Assembly (NCBI GenBank): GCA_038396625.1
Contig: CP121688.1
Location: 1,240,001 to 1,304,000, forward strand
DNA length: 64,000 bases
Origin: G038396625 sp038396625
GTDB lineage: Bacteria > Bacillota > Clostridia > Peptostreptococcales > Thermotaleaceae
Direction of reading: 5' to 3'
How positions within the stretch are numbered: the stretch's first letter is position 1; every line of letters begins with the position of its first letter. The position numbers and the translations under genes are program-made. Shown in pieces: positions 25,852 to 33,860 of this stretch. The notes below the pieces were generated by a model that did no database searches, was not told where the DNA came from, and was given only the letters and a program-made list of their open reading frames with translations.

Positions 25852-26295
25852 ATGTTATCACCAAGTTTAGAAGATTATTTAGAAGAAATCTATCAATTAT
25901 CGTTACAAAAAAATGACATTAGAGTTCGAGATATAGCAGATCGGTTGAATGTTTCATCACCATCAGTAGTGAAAGCTTTAAGAAAGCTCCATAGAGAAAA
26001 TTATATTGAGTATAAAAAATATGAAGGGATATACCTAACAGATGAAGGAAGAAAATTAGGAAATTTATTGGTAAAAAGGAATAGTGTATTACAAGAATTT
26101 TTGTTTGTAATCAATAGCAATTGTGATATCGCACAAGAAGCAGAAGCTATGGAACATTATCTAAGTGCACCTACAATTTCTGCCATAGAAAATTTGGTGG
26201 CATTTATGAAAGGTGATCAAAATATGATGGAGAAGTTCAGTAGGTTCCAAGAATGTGAGGAAGGTAAGCATTGGAGTGAAGAAATTAGCGAATAA
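25852..26295 (+). CDS. DtxR/MntR-family metal-dependent repressor
   Basis: 147 residues. N-terminal winged helix (about 1-65: SLEDYLEEIYQLSLQ, VRDIADRLNVSSPSVVKALR) and a metal-binding dimerisation helix with EAEAMEHYLS (about residue 98), the E..H site of the family. There is no C-terminal SH3-like domain, as in MntR-type members. It should sense Fe(II) or Mn(II). It converges on the feoB-feoA operon, whose leader carries a perfect TTAGCC-AA-GGCTAA palindrome, making that operon the likely target. Ribosome site TAGGAGGG. Confidence 0.9.
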   Translation: MLSPSLEDYLEEIYQLSLQKNDIRVRDIADRLNVSSPSVVKALRKLHRENYIEYKKYEGIYLTDEGRKLGNLLVKRNSVLQEFLFVINSNCDIAQEAEAMEHYLSAPTISAIENLVAFMKGDQNMMEKFSRFQECEEGKHWSEEISE

Positions 26296-26298
26296 AAA

Positions 26299-26324
26299 GC
26301 TGAGGAGTGATCATATTCCCCAGC
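26299..26324. terminator. Weak hairpin between the DtxR and FeoB genes
   Basis: GCTG-a-GGA pairs with TTCC-c-CAGC with one mismatch; lies in the 47-base gap between the two convergent stops. Confidence 0.45.
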
Positions 26325-26342
26325 ATTTGTAATCAAAGCATT

Positions 26343-27740
26343 TTATATAAGTCCTACAAGTCTAACAATTTGAGTAATTAAAAAGCATACGCAAATTGCA
26401 ATCGTTGTAGGCATAAGTGCTGCAAATAAAGTCCACTTCATACTACCACATTCTTTTCGAATCGTCCAAAGTGTGGTCCCACAGGGAAAGTGAAGCAAAG
26501 AAAAAAGCATAAGATTTAAGGCAGTCAGCCAGGTCCATCCGTTGGCAATCAATAGCTCTTTCATGGCTGTAAGGCTATCTAATTCTAACATAGCACCCTC
26601 TGACATATAACTCATTACCAAAATTGGCAGTACAATTTCATTGGCTGGGAAGCCTAGAATAAATGCCATTAATATAAAACCATCTAGCCCAATAAGATGA
26701 GCAAAGGGTTGTAGTAAAGAGGCTCCGTGGGTTAAGATACTTTGATCACCGACAAAAACGTTGGCGAGTGTCCACGTCACTAAGCCTGCTGGAGCAGCTA
26801 CCACCACTGCACGGCCTAATACAAAAATGGTTCTGTCAATTAAGGATCTATATAGGATTTTAATTACTTGTGGTTTTCTATAAGGGGGAAGTTCTAGTGT
26901 AAAGGAGGAGGGTACTCCTTTTAATAGGGTTTTAGAAAGCCCCCAGGATACAATTAAAGTAATGATGATCCCAAGCAGAACCAATATAGATACAAACAAA
27001 GATGCAATGATTGTGTTGTATTGGCTGGCAAAAGCGCTGCCGACAAAAATAGATGCGATAATGATTAAGGTAGGAAAACGACCATTGCAAGGAACAAAAT
27101 TATTGGTCAAAATAGCGATCAGTCGCTCTCTAGGAGAATCAATAATTCTACATGCAATTACACCAGCGGCATTACATCCAAACCCCATACTCATGGTCAA
27201 AGACTGTTTACCGTGTGTACCGGCTTTTTTAAACAATTTATCTAAGTTAAAGGCAATACGAGGAAGATAGCCCAAATCTTCTAATAAGGTGAAGCAAGGA
27301 AAAAATATGGCCATAGGAGGAAGCATGACAGAAACTACCCAAGCCAAAGTTCGATACATACCTAATACAAGGATACCATGGAGCCATGCAGGCGCATGAA
27401 CAGCCATAAATAAGTTTGTCAAATGTTCCTCAATACCAAACAATAAATTTGATAACATACGAGAAGGAATGTTAGCACCTGTTACTGTGATCCAAAATAC
27501 GAGTCCTAATAACAAGAACATGATAGGATACCCTGTATATTTAGAAGTAAGGATGTCATCTAATTTATGATCCCAATAGTATTTTATTTGATTGTTTCTA
27601 TGAACGACTTTTTTAGAAATATCTTCTGCATGTGCATAAATACTACTTACCATACTGTCCCGCAATAATTGTTGATGCTCTTTGTTGAGTTGCTCTTGTA
27701 GTGAAACAAGCTCTTGATAGGCATTGAGAGGATGACTCAT
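26343..27740 (-). CDS. feoB: FeoB ferrous-iron transporter, membrane half
   Basis: 465 residues corresponding to the membrane part of FeoB. Gate motifs are present: MLPPMAIFFPCFTLLEDLGY and MGFGCNAAGVIACRIIDSPR in the first half, and FPANEIVLPILVMSY in the second. It has about eight to nine hydrophobic segments and no GTPase domain. Its ATG overlaps the stop of the G-domain gene by 4 bases (27737-27740), and its own ribosome site CAGGAGGTGG lies inside that gene. This indicates a genuine two-gene FeoB rather than a frameshifted one. It imports Fe(II) in anaerobic conditions. Confidence 0.9.
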   Translation of the reverse strand: MSHPLNAYQELVSLQEQLNKEHQQLLRDSMVSSIYAHAEDISKKVVHRNNQIKYYWDHKLDDILTSKYTGYPIMFLLLGLVFWITVTGANIPSRMLSNLLFGIEEHLTNLFMAVHAPAWLHGILVLGMYRTLAWVVSVMLPPMAIFFPCFTLLEDLGYLPRIAFNLDKLFKKAGTHGKQSLTMSMGFGCNAAGVIACRIIDSPRERLIAILTNNFVPCNGRFPTLIIIASIFVGSAFASQYNTIIASLFVSILVLLGIIITLIVSWGLSKTLLKGVPSSFTLELPPYRKPQVIKILYRSLIDRTIFVLGRAVVVAAPAGLVTWTLANVFVGDQSILTHGASLLQPFAHLIGLDGFILMAFILGFPANEIVLPILVMSYMSEGAMLELDSLTAMKELLIANGWTWLTALNLMLFSLLHFPCGTTLWTIRKECGSMKWTLFAALMPTTIAICVCFLITQIVRLVGLI

Positions 27741-28525
27741 AGGCTGTAGGCCACCTCCTGTGCGATATTAGGATTTGCTTCGCTATATAAAAAACCATAA
27801 ATAGAATCGAGAATCGTTGGATCTCCTTCCAAGAGCTTTAATGCTACCCATCTAGGATTTAGCTTATCGCCTAGAATGTTTTCTAACTGAGGCAGCAGTA
27901 CATCGATTTTTTGTTCAATTTCAGAAGAATACTTCAATTGTTTAGGGGTAGTAGTAATGAAGCCCAAGGCAACATCATGTACTTTATCTATGAGTTCGTC
28001 TAAACCCTCGCCAGTTCTGGCAGCAGTACTGATTACTGGGATACCTAGTTCTTTTTGCAACATATTCATATCTATAGAAATTCCTTTTCGTCGTGCTTCA
28101 TCCATTAGATTGACACATAGAACGACCTTGTCTGTTAACTCCATAACTTGTAGTGCAAGATTTAAATTTCTTTCAAGGCAAGTTGCATCTGCAACAACAA
28201 TGGTGGCATTAGGTTTGCCAAAACAGATAAAATCTCTTGCTACTTGTTCTTCTACAGAATTTGCTAAAAGAGAATAGGTGCCAGGAAGATCAACAAGTAC
28301 AAAATTTTTATTTTTATGCACAAAGTTTCCTCTTGCATTGGAAACTGTTTTACCAGGCCAATTTCCCGTATGTTGGTTTAATCCTGTTAGCGTATTAAAC
28401 ACGGTACTTTTTCCTACATTTGGATTTCCAGCCAGTGCGATGACGAAATCATTGTCACTGGATAGCTTCACATTAAATTTTTCAGTTAATACAGATTTAC
28501 CACAAGATTGACAGGTTAAGCCCAT
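27737..28525 (-). CDS. feoB: FeoB ferrous-iron transporter, small GTPase half
   Basis: 262 residues. A short N-terminal leader with a Cys-x2-Cys pair (MGLTCQSCGKSV) precedes the G domain: G1 GNPNVGKSTVFN (about residue 33), G2 region HTGNWPGKTV, G3 DLPGTYSL, G4 NLMDEARRKG, then the helical GDI-like domain. The DLPGTYSL and NWPGKTV motifs are diagnostic of FeoB. It controls iron passage through the separately encoded membrane half. The Cys pair is not part of the core GTPase and may bind a metal. Ribosome site AAGGAGGAG. Confidence 0.92.
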   Translation of the reverse strand: MGLTCQSCGKSVLTEKFNVKLSSDNDFVIALAGNPNVGKSTVFNTLTGLNQHTGNWPGKTVSNARGNFVHKNKNFVLVDLPGTYSLLANSVEEQVARDFICFGKPNATIVVADATCLERNLNLALQVMELTDKVVLCVNLMDEARRKGISIDMNMLQKELGIPVISTAARTGEGLDELIDKVHDVALGFITTTPKQLKYSSEIEQKIDVLLPQLENILGDKLNPRWVALKLLEGDPTILDSIYGFLYSEANPNIAQEVAYSL

Positions 28526-28545
28526 AAAAATCTCCTCCTTTACGA

Positions 28546-28803
28546 CTATGATGTGGGTCTCACTAAAATTTTATCGGATTCTTCTTTTCGAAGAGCAATG
28601 GTAGCACCTCGTATATGATAGGCGATGGGGTCGCCTAAGGGACTTTTTCTAAGCACTTGGATGAATGTTCCTGGAACAAGTCCTAAATCTAACATTCTTC
28701 TCCTCGATAAGCCTGTATTGATTAACGCTGAAACCTGAGCACAACTGCCCACAGAAAGCTGAGAGAGTGGAATAGCATTCTGAGATAAATGTTTTTTTTC
28801 CAT
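28546..28803 (-). CDS. feoA: FeoA
   Basis: 85 residues with the FeoA SH3-like fold: LSQLSVGSCAQVSALINTGL, SRRRMLDLGLVPGTFIQVLR, SPLGDPIAYHIRGATIALRK. FeoA binds FeoB and modulates its activity. First gene of feoA-feoB(G)-feoB(membrane); 20 bases separate it from the next. TAGGAGG ribosome site, and the palindromic operator lies 36 bases upstream of the start codon. Confidence 0.93.
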   Translation of the reverse strand: MEKKHLSQNAIPLSQLSVGSCAQVSALINTGLSRRRMLDLGLVPGTFIQVLRKSPLGDPIAYHIRGATIALRKEESDKILVRPTS

Positions 28804-28838
28804 TGGTTTCCTCCTAACTATAGCACAATCTTTTTTTG

Positions 28839-28852
28839 TTAGCCAAGGCTAA
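28839..28852 (-). promoter_or_regulatory. DtxR/IdeR-like operator of the feo operon
   Basis: Perfect palindrome TTAGCC-AA-GGCTAA, 36 bases before the feoA start. DtxR/IdeR boxes contain TTAGG/CTAA half-sites of this type. With a DtxR-family gene at the far end of the operon, iron-dependent repression is the natural reading. A further half-site TTTAGCCTTAA occurs at 28969-28979. Confidence 0.72.
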
Positions 28853-29027
28853 GAAATAACCTTTTCTAATTCATAGAATATGCTTAAAACAATTATTTGG
28901 TGACGATAACATAGGAAAAAGTAAACTTATTGGGATAAGTTAAAATATAGGGCAAAATGCGGAGGGTTTAGCCTTAAAATCAGATCAGAGGGAATCTCAC
29001 TATGTGTAATATAGCAAGTTACGATTG

Positions 29028-29056
29028 TTGAATCCGTTATAGAAATCTACTATAAT
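29028..29056 (+). promoter_or_regulatory. Sigma-A promoter of the LytTR gene
   Basis: TTGAAT (29028-29033), 17 bp, TATAAT (29051-29056), about 94 bases upstream of the LytTR start. Confidence 0.7.
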
Positions 29057-29149
29057 GAAGTTACATGCGTCCTATGATGAACAGAAGATAGAATACAATC
29101 ATTTACAACTCTTAGAGGAAGAAAAGCTAAGAGATAAGGAGATGAGAAG

Positions 29150-29512
29150 TTGGAAGATCAAAATACAAGAAAATTGATTCATGGCAAAGTATGCGTAAAA
29201 GATGGGACTGAAAGATTATTTATTCCAAAGCGAAATATTATTATGTTTGTCAAGAATGGCAGAAAAACTGATATGCACACCACAGAGGGTGAAATTTTTC
29301 GTATTAATGCTAGTTTAAATAGCATAGAGAAGAAACTAGATAATCGTCATTTTTTTAGATCCCATCAATCCTATATTATTAATTTGATGATGATTCATAA
29401 GGTTGTATCTACAGATTTGGAAACTTATATTGTTATGGAGCATACTGATGAAAAAGCTTTGATAACAAAACAAAATGAAAAAAAATTATACCATTTTATC
29501 GAAGTGTTTTGA
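29150..29512 (+). CDS. Stand-alone LytTR DNA-binding protein
   Basis: 120 residues from TTG 29150, with AAGGAG 8 bases upstream. The whole protein is one LytTR domain: beta-strand RLFIPKRNIIMFVKNGRKTD, MHTTEGEIFRINASLNSIEK, then the recognition FFRSHQSYIINL typical of the family. There is no receiver or membrane domain, so the signal must come through another protein or a metabolite. It lies 140 bases before the cobalamin riboswitch but has its own promoter; a regulatory link to cobalt uptake is not shown. Confidence 0.85.
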   Translation: MEDQNTRKLIHGKVCVKDGTERLFIPKRNIIMFVKNGRKTDMHTTEGEIFRINASLNSIEKKLDNRHFFRSHQSYIINLMMIHKVVSTDLETYIVMEHTDEKALITKQNEKKLYHFIEVF

Positions 29513-29601
29513 TAAAACGAAGAAAATAAGCAGTAAAATTAAAAAGATAAACAAGAAATCATTGCAAATAAGCTTTATAATTTATGAAATTTGCAATGGG
29601 G

Positions 29602-29630
29602 TTGTATAATCCATGACAGTCTAATATAAT
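29602..29630 (+). promoter_or_regulatory. Promoter of the cbiMNQO operon
   Basis: TTGTAT (29602-29607), 17 bp, TATAAT (29625-29630), directly upstream of the riboswitch. Confidence 0.68.
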
Positions 29631-29654
29631 GATTAGTGAAAGTTAAATAAAAAT

Positions 29655-29812
29655 GTAGGTGCCTTTTTAAAGAAAGGATAATAGGGAAGTTCGGTGAAAG
29701 TCCGATGCAGCCCCCGCTACTGTAAGCGAATACGAAACCTCATGATGTCACTTGGTAACAGGGAAGACGAGGGAGTAGGTGAAAGCGCGAGCCAGGAAAC
29801 CTGCCTATGTTT
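29655..29812 (+). ncRNA. Cobalamin (AdoCbl) riboswitch
   Basis: Conserved landmarks in order: AGGTGCC (29657-29663), AATAGGGAA, GGTGAAAGTCCGATGCAG, CCCCCGCTACTGTAAGCGA, the long variable arm, and GCCAGGAAACCTGCC near 29791. Together these match the B12-box riboswitch almost completely. It precedes cbiMNQO, so cobalamin binding would reduce cobalt uptake. Confidence 0.97.
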
Positions 29813-29879
29813 AATGATTATGCCTTCGGAGGGGAGGGACTACGAATCAATATCACCAGTTATGAAGATATGTTGTCGT

Positions 29880-29906
29880 AAATCTAACCCTAGGGTTAGA
29901 TTTTTC
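29880..29906 (+). terminator. Riboswitch expression-platform terminator
   Basis: AAATCTAACCC (29880-29890) and GGGTTAGATTT (29893-29903) form a perfect stem ending in a T-run, about 36 bases before the cbiM start. It is the likely off-switch when cobalamin is bound. Confidence 0.88.
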
Positions 29907-29941
29907 TTGTTGTTGATCAATTTGTATGAGGAGGAAAGAGT

Positions 29942-30688
29942 ATGTTCAAAAAGAAACACATATTGATGACATCGGTTTTTGCTTTTTTAGGAATAATGTT
30001 GGGACAAAGAGAAGTTTTTGCTATGCATATTATGGAAGGATTTCTACCACCAATATGGGCAGCAGTATGGCTTGCCACATCAATCCCCTTTATCTTCTTA
30101 GGGATAAAATCTATCAAAAAATTAACGCAAGATAATGGAAATATGAAAATGCTTCTTGGTCTATGTGGTGCCTTTGCATTTGTCTTATCGTCTTTAAAAT
30201 TACCATCTGTTACGGGAAGCTGTTCTCATCCCACAGGTGTAGGTTTGTCTGCGATTTTATTTGGTCCTGGTGCTACCAGCGTGATTGCAGTTGTTGTTTT
30301 ATTATTTCAAGCCTTATTATTGGCACATGGAGGTATATCTACCTTAGGTGCGAATGTATTTTCTATGGGAATTGCAGGTCCTGTGGCTTCATTCCTTATT
30401 TATAAATTTCTAGATAAATTAGGAACATCCAAAAGAATTAGTGTGTTTTCTGCCGCAGCATTAGGAAATCTGATTACTTATATCGTGACTTCATTACAAT
30501 TGGGTCTAGCCTTTCCTACAGAAGCAGGAATAATGGCTTCGATCTTGAAATTTATGGGAATCTTTGCTGTAACACAAATTCCTCTAGCAATTAGCGAAGG
30601 ATTGTTAACAGTGGTTGTATATAATCTACTGACCAGTTACAATCAAGAAGAATTAAATGAATTGGCATTGGCAAGGGAGGGACGATAA
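29942..30688 (+). CDS. cbiM: Cobalt ECF transporter substrate-binding subunit CbiM
   Basis: 248 residues. A cleavable signal peptide (MFKKKHILMTSVFAFLGIML...VFA) is followed by MHIMEGFLPP, the N-terminus that in CbiM/NikM coordinates Co(II) through Met1-His2 after processing. Further motifs: LPSVTGSCSHPTGVGLSAIL (about residue 88), LLLAHGGISTLGANVFSMGI. It is the membrane metal-binding S component. First gene of a four-gene operon under the cobalamin riboswitch; ribosome site GAGGAGG. Confidence 0.96.
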   Translation: MFKKKHILMTSVFAFLGIMLGQREVFAMHIMEGFLPPIWAAVWLATSIPFIFLGIKSIKKLTQDNGNMKMLLGLCGAFAFVLSSLKLPSVTGSCSHPTGVGLSAILFGPGATSVIAVVVLLFQALLLAHGGISTLGANVFSMGIAGPVASFLIYKFLDKLGTSKRISVFSAAALGNLITYIVTSLQLGLAFPTEAGIMASILKFMGIFAVTQIPLAISEGLLTVVVYNLLTSYNQEELNELALAREGR

Positions 30689-30972
30689 TGAGTTTGACAA
30701 AGAAGAATTTATTACTTTTAACGATGGTTGTGATCCTCGCAATAATCCCTTTGATTTTTAATAGTGGTGCAGAATTTGGTGGAGCAGATGGCGCAGCGGA
30801 AGAGATGATTACGGTTTTACATCCTGATTATGAACCTTGGTTCCAATCTATATGGGAGCCTCCAAGTGGAGAAATAGAAAGCTTATTATTTGCATTACAA
30901 GCAGCCATTGGTGCAGGTTTTATCGCATATTTTTTCGGTTATCAAAAAGGAAAGAAAAACGCAGGAAGGTGA
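30688..30972 (+). CDS. cbiN: Cobalt transporter subunit CbiN
   Basis: 94 residues, two membrane helices flanking an extracellular loop (EFGGADGAAEEMITVLHPDY, EPWFQSIWEPPSGEIESLLF). Starts on the last base of the cbiM stop (TAATG), so the two are coupled. CbiN helps load the metal into CbiM. Confidence 0.94.
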   Translation: MSLTKKNLLLLTMVVILAIIPLIFNSGAEFGGADGAAEEMITVLHPDYEPWFQSIWEPPSGEIESLLFALQAAIGAGFIAYFFGYQKGKKNAGR

Positions 30973-30979
30973 ATGATGG

Positions 30980-31747
30980 ATGCTTTCGATTGATCAATAC
31001 GCATATAGTAATGCATTAAAAAATATACATCCTATGGAAAAGTTTTGGTTTGCATTGATGACATTAGGGATTTGTTTAGTAAGTCAGTCATGGCAATTCC
31101 ATATGATTGTGATTGTAACCATGACAATTTTGACAGTAGGTAGAGCAAAAATCCCATTAAAATTTTATGGAAAATTGGCAGTCGTGCCAATTTTCTTTCT
31201 TGTGCTAGGGGTATTGACCATTACCTTTGTTATTACAAAGGAAAGCAGTGTTGTACTATATGGCGTATCTATAGGTGATTATGTCATTGGAGTAAGCGCA
31301 CAAGGGCTGAGACAAGTAGGGGTGATATTTTTTAGAGCGTATGCCGCTGTCTCTTGTTTATATTTTTTAGCCTTAACCACGCCTATGGTAGATTTAATTT
31401 GGGTACTGAAAAAATTGAAGACACCAACAATATTGACAGAATTGATGATGATTATCTACAGATTTATATTTGTACTTTTAGAAACCGCATCATTGATGTA
31501 TATTTCCCAAGACTGTAGGTTAGGTTATATATCCCATAGGCAGAGCTATCATTCTCTAGGGAAGCTTGTATCTAATTTGTTTTTAAAAGCCTTTTATCGT
31601 GCTAAAGAATTATTTATTGCACTCTCCACTAGAGGATATACAGGAGATATATTGGTCTTAGAAGATGCCTATTGTCTATCTGTGAAAAATATTATCTGCA
31701 TCACATTAATAGAGATCCTTTTCATTTTGATGGCGATTTTGGTATAA
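30980..31747 (+). CDS. cbiQ: Cobalt ECF transporter transmembrane subunit CbiQ
   Basis: 255 residues, about five membrane helices; the coupling segment LFLKAFYRAKELFIALSTRG near residue 195 carries the A.ELF.A...RG motif by which EcfT-type proteins contact the ATPase. Start ATG 30980 follows GGAAGGTG; 7 bases after cbiN. Confidence 0.94.
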   Translation: MLSIDQYAYSNALKNIHPMEKFWFALMTLGICLVSQSWQFHMIVIVTMTILTVGRAKIPLKFYGKLAVVPIFFLVLGVLTITFVITKESSVVLYGVSIGDYVIGVSAQGLRQVGVIFFRAYAAVSCLYFLALTTPMVDLIWVLKKLKTPTILTELMMIIYRFIFVLLETASLMYISQDCRLGYISHRQSYHSLGKLVSNLFLKAFYRAKELFIALSTRGYTGDILVLEDAYCLSVKNIICITLIEILFILMAILV

Positions 31748-31778
31748 TGAGATAGAAACTTTATACGGAGGAGATTTT

Positions 31779-32612
31779 TTGAAAGAATATATTGTTGAAA
31801 CAAAGGAAATAGATTTTCAATATCCTGACGGAACGTATGCTTTAAGAAAATTATCGATCTCCTTGGAAAAAGGAAAGAAAATCGCCATTGTTGGTTCCAA
31901 TGGCGCAGGAAAGACCACGTTGTTTTTAACTTTAAATGGTGTATATAAGCCCAATGCTGGTAAGGTCTATTTTCAGCAGAAAGAAGTAAATTATCGGAAA
32001 AAAGAGATTTTATCTTTGAGAAAAAATATGGGGATTGTTTTTCAAGATCCCAATACACAGGTGTTTTCTGCCAATGTTTTTCAAGAAGTATCCTTTGGAC
32101 CTATGAATTTGGGACTATCAGAAGAAGAAGTTAGAAAAAGAGTCAATGATGCCTTAGAAAAAACAGAAATAAAAAATTTAAAAGACAAACCCACACATTT
32201 TTTAAGCGGGGGACAAAAGAAGAGAGTAGCCATTGCAGATATTCTGGCAATGGATCCAGAAGTTATTTTTTTAGATGAACCTACAGCATTTGTAGATCCT
32301 AAAACCAGCAAAGATTTAATGGTTTTTTTTAATCAATTAAATGCTGAGGGAAAAACCATTGTTTTATCTACGCATGACATGGATAAAGTTTATCCTTGGG
32401 CAGATTATGTGTATGTTATGCAAGCAGGAACTGTTATTGGAGAAGGTACACCACAGGAAATATTTAGAGATGAAGCACTTTTGCAATCTGCCGATTTAGA
32501 CAAGCCTTGGATCATAGAAGTTTATGAGGAATGGATCAGCAATAGACCTCACTTGAAGAATAGCAAGGTGCCAAGAAATCAAGAGGAACTCTTTGACCTT
32601 TTAAGAAAATAA
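31779..32612 (+). CDS. cbiO: Cobalt ECF transporter ATPase CbiO
   Basis: 277 residues from TTG 31779 (GGAGGAG 6 bases upstream). Walker A GSNGAGKTT (about residue 40), Q-loop FQDPNTQVFSANVFQEVSFG, signature LSGGQKKRVAIADIL, Walker B VIFLDEPTAFVDP and H-loop STHDMD. It powers the CbiMNQ complex. The C-terminal extension of about 50 residues is usual for EcfA-type ATPases. Confidence 0.96.
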   Translation: MKEYIVETKEIDFQYPDGTYALRKLSISLEKGKKIAIVGSNGAGKTTLFLTLNGVYKPNAGKVYFQQKEVNYRKKEILSLRKNMGIVFQDPNTQVFSANVFQEVSFGPMNLGLSEEEVRKRVNDALEKTEIKNLKDKPTHFLSGGQKKRVAIADILAMDPEVIFLDEPTAFVDPKTSKDLMVFFNQLNAEGKTIVLSTHDMDKVYPWADYVYVMQAGTVIGEGTPQEIFRDEALLQSADLDKPWIIEVYEEWISNRPHLKNSKVPRNQEELFDLLRK

Positions 32613-32669
32613 CAAAGCGTATTAAGAGATATATGAAACAGGATAAAGAAATAGAATCCTATAGATACA

Positions 32670-32700
32670 TTTGAGGATCGTTCAAAAGACGATCCTCAAA
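32670..32700. terminator. Bidirectional terminator between cbiO and the MscS-like gene
   Basis: TTTGAGGATCGT (32670-32681) and ACGATCCTCAAA (32689-32700), a 12-bp perfect stem with 7-base loop; its right arm reaches the stop codon of the minus-strand gene. Confidence 0.8.
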
Positions 32701-33552
32701 TTATATTTCATCATCATATAAATAGATTTTAGGATAAGCAATACGTATATTGTTATCTTTAAAAACTTGAAGAATATATTCATAGGTGCGGTTTCTTAAA
32801 AACCATTGGGAATGAGGATGAACTACACCTACGAGAATGTATTTAGCGCCACCGTATTTACCATTTAAGGAGACGACGCCGATAAGATCAAATTCTGAAT
32901 AATTGACTGTACCAATCTTATAAAGCTTGTCATCGTATTTTTCATTGATATACTGACAAACTTGCTTTAATATTTGTTCTACGAGTACGTGATCCTCTTC
33001 AAAGGGAACAACTACTTCTACAATGACTCTTGCTTTTTCTTTGTAATAATTCTTTAAGGTTTTAATTTCTCCGTTAGGAATGTAAACCTTTTTCATAGAC
33101 CATTCTCGAATAGCTGTTGAGCGTAGACCAATCTCTTCAACGGTTCCTACGTATTGATCATTAATACGAACAAAATCTCCAACTTTCATTTGTCTTTCAA
33201 ATAAAATAAAAAAACCATTAATAATATCTTTGATAAGATTTTGGGCGCCAAGTCCTGCAATGACTGTAATAATACCTGCACCCGTTAAAATGGTAGATTT
33301 ATTAATGAGTCCAAATTCACTTAATATATTTAAAATAGCTAGTGTCATAATGAAATAAGCAAACAAGGAATCAACGACACTTTTTATGGTTTGCTCTCGC
33401 TGTTCGTTAAACTTGGTTATTTCTATAATTTTTTCTGTAAGAAACATAACAAAACGTATAAGACAGAAGGCGATAAACAATATAAATATAGAAATAATAA
33501 AGGGTCGAATATTACTAACCAAAGTGATCTTCTTAATCAGTGCCAAATCCAT
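32701..33552 (-). CDS. MscS-family mechanosensitive channel
   Basis: 283 residues from ATG 33552, chosen because the GGAGG ribosome site lies within the 15 bases after an upstream ATG (33567). Three membrane helices (about 15-125) end in the pore-lining helix GAGIITVIAGLGAQNLIKDI, the family signature, followed by GFFILFERQMKVGDFVRIND and the beta domain. C-terminal EYILQVFKDNNIRIAYPK is the usual YggB-type end. It opens under membrane tension to release solutes. Confidence 0.92.
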   Translation of the reverse strand: MDLALIKKITLVSNIRPFIISIFILFIAFCLIRFVMFLTEKIIEITKFNEQREQTIKSVVDSLFAYFIMTLAILNILSEFGLINKSTILTGAGIITVIAGLGAQNLIKDIINGFFILFERQMKVGDFVRINDQYVGTVEEIGLRSTAIREWSMKKVYIPNGEIKTLKNYYKEKARVIVEVVVPFEEDHVLVEQILKQVCQYINEKYDDKLYKIGTVNYSEFDLIGVVSLNGKYGGAKYILVGVVHPHSQWFLRNRTYEYILQVFKDNNIRIAYPKIYLYDDEI

Positions 33553-33860
33553 AGTTTTTGCCTCCATTTAAAGTGTTAATAAAATATGTTCCCTTATTAT
33601 TTTCTACAAAGATACCCTAACCTATTCTTGATTTTACACCCTTAGAACCAATAAAAAATGCAACAAATGTATCGAAAATATAGGGATTTTAAACAAGGGA
33701 TATTGCATTTTTATAGAATATTATGCTAAAATACTTAAATAGAATAAATTTTTTTAATTTTACAACAAATAGTTCAAGAAACTTTATCACTGGGGAGGGG
33801 ATAGAAGGAAATTCTTAATTTTATGATATGAAATTAAAGAAAATAAAGGGGGAGAAATGG
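33553..33860. other. Intergenic region between divergent MscS-like and LivJ-like genes
   Basis: About 300 bases, AT-rich, holding both divergent promoters. I can point to TATTATGCTAAAATA near 33719 as a possible plus-strand -10 area, but no operator or hairpin stands out. Confidence 0.35.

Noticed and set aside
27737..27740. FeoB frameshift
   Set aside because: The downstream half has its own ATG and AGGAGGTGG, and the 4-base overlap is a standard coupling arrangement.
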